DNA of 11,409 nucleotides from Euperipatoides rowelli. Lineage: Eukaryota; Onychophora; Udeonychophora; Euonychophora; Peripatopsidae. Position 1 is the first letter of the stretch. Every line of letters begins with the position of its first letter. The translations under genes and the position numbers were made by a program. The DNA lies in NCBI GenBank assembly GCA_003024985.2, contig PXIH01S0005665.1; one strand, 5' to 3'. Positions 8,223 to 11,409 of the stretch are shown one piece after another. The notes beneath the pieces are model-generated. The model searched no databases. It had not been told where the DNA came from and saw nothing but the letters and a program-made list of their open reading frames with translations.

Positions 8223-8340
8223 TTAAATAACCAGTTTATAATATTTAATAATTAAAAACAGCATAGATATTATACTATGTTAATGTAATAAAATAATTAA
8301 AACATTTAAAAATATGTCAATAAAATACATTTACCTTCAC

Positions 8341-8438
8341 CTTGTTCCATCAAGTGCTTTGTCCCTAGCAATCACAGATTCATCAAACTTTATCATCAAT
8401 GTGGTACCTTTATGCCAATGAGCAGTAACTTTAGCTGG
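8341..8438 (-). CDS. candidate internal exon B of an unidentified minus-strand gene
   Basis: The 98-base interval is open and reads PAKVTAHWHKGTT, LMIKFDESVIARDKALDGT, ending with two bases (AG) of a split codon. On the minus strand an acceptor (TTTTTTTTCTTTCAATAG) precedes it and a donor AAG/GTGAAG follows. If the exon is read through, it meets TGA at 8337-8339, immediately after the donor, as expected at an exon edge. Its phase-0 start matches the phase-0 end of exon A (9654-9755), leaving a 1215-base intron. The peptide has alternating hydrophobic residues typical of beta strands (AKVTAHW, TTLMIKF). I do not recognise the protein family. The next exon would lie at lower coordinates and must begin in phase 2; none is convincingly found. 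Confidence 0.55.
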
Positions 8439-8790
8439 CTATTGAAAGAAAAAAAAAAGTTCTTAAAATGTACTCTGTGACAAATAAAAATCCTGATTTC
8501 TTTGAGGATTCAGGTCAATATTTAACCATAGTCAATTTTTAACCCTCTATTTTTCACTGCCAGTTAATCCATCACTGATCTTTTAAACGAGCCATGCCTA
8601 CGAGTAGGACTATGTTTTTAGGCTTACTTTGCATAATATGGTATAATTAAATTTTTAAAACAAGTAAATTTAATCAGGGTATCACTTATATGGTAATTGA
8701 CTAATAGATATTTCCTATTTCCTCATGCTCTAAAAATGCATGTGTAATAAGAACAAATGCTAAATAACAAAAATAAAACTGTATTTCTGA

Positions 8791-9015
8791 ACAACACTTT
8801 CTCTTCCTGCCAAATTTTCAGCCTAAGTTGGGACAACACTTTCTCTTCTCGACAAATTTCCAGTTTTAGTCTGGATAGCCTTCCTCCACCGTCAAATTTC
8901 CAGGCTAAGTTTGGACTATTTTCTCTTCCTGCCAAATTTCCAGCTTAAGTCTGGACAATATTTCTCTTGCCACCAAATTTACAGTTTAAGGAAGGACAGC
9001 ACTTTCTCTTTCCGC
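8791..9015. repeat. minisatellite, about 5.5 copies of a 40-42-bp unit
   Basis: Copies lie at 8791-8832, 8833-8874, 8875-8914, 8915-8954 and 8955-8995, with a partial copy at 8996-9015. The unit runs ACAACACTTTCTCTTCC, then TGCCAAATTTCCAGCCTAAG and TTTGG. Copies differ by scattered substitutions and 1-2-base indels. One strand is pyrimidine-rich in the first half. It lies in the presumed intron between exons A and B. Open reading frames of 63-70 codons cross it on both strands, but they simply reflect the repeat. Confidence 0.85.
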
Positions 9016-9653
9016 ATTAAATAAATAAAAAAGCATTTTGCCCATGCATGATGCTTCATAAAACATTATCAATTTTCAACATTTTACTCACAGAAAATTT
9101 TGAATTAAATGAGTTTAGCTTCTATAGTTATTTTTAAAAATACAATGTTTTGAAAGGTTATTTCATTACAAATATAAAACTGGTGTTACAGAGTACAATA
9201 GGCTATACAAAAAAATGTTAACCTTTAAAAAAAAAAAGCTGTAATATGCAACCCTCTAATAATATACTTATTAAAAAGTGTATAAGCTGTGGTACATTTG
9301 CATGATTTCACAACAACCTTTCTTATTTATCTCTTCATTTATACTTTAAATTTCCTCAGGCTATGTTATATTTTTCTATTAATTTAATGTTGCTTGAAAG
9401 CTAACTGATTGGACCCAGGGACAGCATTAGCCACTAACTAAGCCAAGCACTAACAAAGCCAAAAGAAATATTTCAATGTTAGCCAATATTTGGGAGAAAA
9501 CATTTGGATTCAAAACTTACAGAAGTTGCCACAATATGGATAACTTGTAAGAAAATTTAAACTTCATATTCTCATAAACTGTTCTTTTTTTTTTTCACTA
9601 ATGGTTTCAATCCAATTAAAAGAATTATCTCCTTCATGAAAGGCAAAAATTAC
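9016..9653. other. no further gene called; probable intron DNA
   Basis: Most of this lies between candidate exons A and B and is AT-rich. A 30-base interval at 9092-9121 on the minus strand has a consensus donor (TCT/GTGAGT) and an AG acceptor. It is open in phase 0 (KLNSFNSKFS) and would fit between exons A and B as a microexon, but the acceptor is weak. A second donor-like CT/GTAAGT lies near 9517 without a good exon. Confidence 0.4.
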
Positions 9654-9755
9654 CTTATCTCGTACGTCACCAAAGACATTCATTACTGCTGTAAAGTTGA
9701 ACACAAAAGCGCCGTTACAGTTCAAATAACGTTGACTAAAATGGTACCTGAAGGC
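9654..9755 (-). CDS. candidate internal exon A of an unidentified minus-strand gene
   Basis: The 102-base interval (34 codons) is open and reads AFRYHFSQRYLNC, then NGAFVFNFTAVMNVFGDVRDK. It follows TTTAG (an in-frame stop, so the exon must begin here or later) and ends at the donor AAG/GTAATT. An alternative acceptor, CTTCAG, would start it at 9747 in phase 2. GC content is visibly higher than in the flanks, with several CpG (CGTACGTCAC, GCGCCGTTAC), as expected for coding DNA in an AT-rich genome. It ends in phase 0, matching exon B. The aromatic-rich, amphipathic peptide looks like a folded domain, but I cannot name its family. The other frames contain stops or give less protein-like translations. 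No start codon context is seen, so the gene's N-terminus lies at higher coordinates. Confidence 0.58.
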
Positions 9756-10440
9756 CTAAATCTATAAGCCAGCAAAACAAACTTTGACATAAAATGTTCC
9801 ATATGATAAAATAATACTTTTAATTCCTAAATGAAACATAAATGATATATGATTATGCTATCGAATATATTATTGCCATTTTATAATGTGCTTAAACATC
9901 TGAAAACGAAATTTAAAAACATAATTGAATTACTTTTTCGATACTACAAAATATCGCTACTATTTCATTCTGTGCTGTCGGAAGTTATGATTAAACTTAA
10001 TTAATTATACTTTAATAAGCCAATAAACTTCATTCTGTTTTGATGTTTTTTTAAGCAGAAAAGTTATATCTCATGAGGATTAAAGCTCTCATGAGAATCA
10101 ATTTAACATGGCTGAGATACGGTTCAGCTAATATCAATACTGGTGGCTGAACTGTGTATGAAAATGCCCTTGTGAATGTTCCTGTCCACAGCTCACCCGG
10201 GTCTCAGCACGGATCAAGCGAATGGGTCCTTAGTTTCCATCCCTGGATGGGGTTGTAACACTAGAACTATGAACAATATTTTAGTTTTTCACAGACTATA
10301 AGCATGTTCGTCAATAGCTAACTTTTTTAATTATTTAAATTATTCGATACTTTTTAGTTCATCATTAAGCACACGAAATGAACTAGATCGTTCGTCATTA
10401 AAAAATCTCGCTCATTTCATTTATTTTGTTTCAAACTTAC
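9756..10440. other. no gene called; GC-richer segment at 10170-10262
   Basis: Mostly AT-rich. The segment 10170-10262 (GCTCACCCGGGTCTCAGC, CCATCCCTGGATGGGG) is distinctly GC-richer. On the minus strand it ends at a good donor (CCGG/GTGAGC, exon edge 10197) and contains a short frame METKDPFA then stop. It could be an untranslated first exon of the minus-strand gene or a repeat fragment. Around 10346-10420 there are GTTCATCATTAAG, ATGAACTAGATCGTTCG and CTCGCTCATTTCATTT words similar in style to those at 5483-5545. Confidence 0.35.
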
Positions 10441-10491
10441 TGACCCTGCTCGAGAGGTGGGTTGCTTCGTGAGATTTGGTTTTCAAAATGG
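10441..10491 (-). CDS. possible exon of the minus-strand gene (competing plus-strand reading)
   Basis: On the minus strand a strong acceptor (CCTTTTTTTTGTCAG) and a strong donor (TCA/GTAAGT) enclose 51 bases. Two frames are open: HFENQISRSNPPLEQG, ending in phase 2, and ILKTKSHEATHLSSRV, ending in phase 1. The phase-2 reading would join the alternative acceptor of exon A at 9747 to give QGQ/YHFSQRYLNC. The same bases form the leader of a plus-strand start (ATG at 10488), so only one reading is likely right. Confidence 0.3.
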
Positions 10492-10505
10492 CTGACAAAA
10501 AAAAG
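10488..10505 (+). CDS. possible first coding exon of a plus-strand gene
   Basis: ATG at 10488 has a favourable context (TCAAAATGG) and gives MADKKK before a possible donor AAG/GTATCA. The preceding 50 bases are GC-richer with several CpG, as a leader might be. A phase-0 splice to the acceptor at 11271-11272 would join it to 11273-11409. Such a short coding start could be chance, and it conflicts with the minus-strand exon at 10441-10491. Confidence 0.25.
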
Positions 10506-11272
10506 GTATCATCGCTTCAACTATGGATTTATTAAAGGGATTGACATTGTTATGTATAAACTGAGTGATTACAATATCTTAAATGACGCTGTAATAATAA
10601 TTTTTATTTTTAATCATTGGCAATCCTAATCATGAATTTTACATTCATTTTTTTAAGGGGGAAATACATCAATTTTAAATAATCCTTTAAGTAAGCGCCG
10701 CACAAATCCTTACCTGAAAGGATTAATTCAGTAATTTGAAAATGCCGGTCTTTGTGAAATAGTCTTGGATGCAAACATTTTTTTTTGCTCACTTCACTAA
10801 TTAATTAGAATTTTATCTTCACTTGCATTGAAATAATTGTTGCATAAAAGCATGCTATTTTATTATGATCAAGTACTTTGCTGCTCAGAATCGGCTAACT
10901 TTGATTGTTCGTCTATAAAATTAAATGTTCAAGTGATCAGGTACAAACCAAAGTAATGAAACACATTGAAAAAAATCTAATGACGAACACACCTTATATT
11001 CTCATTGTACTAAGGCTCAAAGTTATGGCGGTCCGACAGGTAGAACTTTACGTTTTGTTTGTTGATCAGAAATTTCATTATGATATACCTATAAACTCAA
11101 CTGTAAATAAAACGGGAAAAAAAATCTGGATTATTTTTTTGTTTTAAGTATTAGTGCCTCGATTATTTGATAGCTATATATAAAAAAAAACCCACTTATT
11201 ATAACAAATAAAATACCGGTACCCTATTTAATTTTTTTTAAGTACATCGGCTAATGGAATTTTTTCTCCCAG
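10506..11272. other. no gene called; strong isolated minus-strand donor at 10712-10713
   Basis: AT-rich DNA with homopolymers. A consensus donor CAG/GTAAGG on the minus strand (exon edge at 10714) follows an open stretch reading CLHPRLFHKDRHFQITELIL. I see no ATG start or convincing acceptor for it. It may be an untranslated or partial first exon of the minus-strand gene. The plus-strand frame at 10905-11147 has no recognisable motif. Confidence 0.35.
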
Positions 11273-11409
11273 ACTAAAGGAGAAATTAAAATAATATTTC
11301 TAATGATCATAAAAGGCTGCTTCAGTAGACTAAAGTCAAAAGATGGTAGAAATATATATTACCCCTCGCTCTCCCTTACAGGGTTCAATTTGTTTGATAC
11401 TCCTCTTAA
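11273..11409 (+). CDS. possible exon running off the right edge, plus strand
   Basis: The acceptor GGAATTTTTTCTCCCAG (ending at 11272) is followed by 45 codons with no stop to the window edge. The frame reads TKGEIKIIFLMIIKGCF, SRLKSKDGRNIYYPSLS, LTGFNLFDTPL. An open run of this length is uncommon but not exceptional in such AT-rich DNA. A second acceptor (CTCTCCCTTACAG, ending at 11381) offers a shorter alternative exon (GSICLILLL). The frame joins in phase with MADKKK at 10488-10505. I do not recognise the protein. Confidence 0.25.

Noticed and set aside
8723-8948. Open frames on both strands with a repeated LKIWQEEKVL-like pattern
   Set aside because: The pattern is produced by the 40-42-bp minisatellite; no start, splice or conservation evidence for a protein.
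10610-10792. 60-codon minus-strand frame reading SKKKCLHPRLFHKD
   Set aside because: It would start at GTG and runs through a consensus splice donor at 10712-10713, so it is not a simple gene; only the donor is noted.
1-11409. CRISPR array, bacterial operon or rRNA gene
   Set aside because: No regularly spaced identical repeats, no ribosome-binding-site-led genes, no rRNA-like conserved blocks; the content is eukaryotic.

Overview
The window looks like animal nuclear DNA. It is very AT-rich (I estimate well over 65% A+T by eye), full of poly(A)/poly(T) runs, has no long intact reading frame, and carries decayed transposable elements: a Tc1 transposase, a TTAA-flanked piggyBac-type MITE, a non-LTR retrotransposon tail and probable hAT debris. 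The composition would suit an AT-rich invertebrate such as a cnidarian, flatworm or mollusc, but nothing here fixes the species. Two undetermined bases (4226 and 4297) both lie inside the MITE.

Left third (1-2600): a G-rich patch (372-412), a short palindrome (794-841), a cluster of four GCAATGCATTRTGGGTAA motifs (941-1126), a long inverted-repeat element with a duplicated arm (about 1451-1938), and a minus-strand non-LTR retrotransposon 3' end with premature stops (2142-2345). An AAT microsatellite follows. Middle (2600-7000): mostly low-complexity AT, interrupted by the Tc1 pseudogene (3590-4417). That pseudogene is split by a 242-bp piggyBac-like MITE whose TIRs, TTAA target duplication and subterminal hairpin are all visible. 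Next come AT/CA/TG simple repeats, one of them a nested hairpin (6256-6337).

Right third (7000-11409): here there are signs of a real gene. On the minus strand, 9654-9755 and 8341-8438 read as two open exons with canonical splice sites and matching phase (0/0). Together they give about 66 residues of ordinary-looking protein that I cannot assign to a family. A third possible minus exon (10441-10491) overlaps a competing plus-strand start (ATG at 10488, MADKKK, then a GT donor) that could splice to an open stretch at 11273-11409. A 40-42-bp minisatellite (8791-9015) lies in the predicted intron. CTCF-, RFX- and YY1-like sites at 7051-7243 could be regulatory.

I see no complete gene, no rRNA or tRNA gene and no CRISPR array. 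The window reads as transposon-rich intergenic or intronic DNA around part of at least one unidentified gene.
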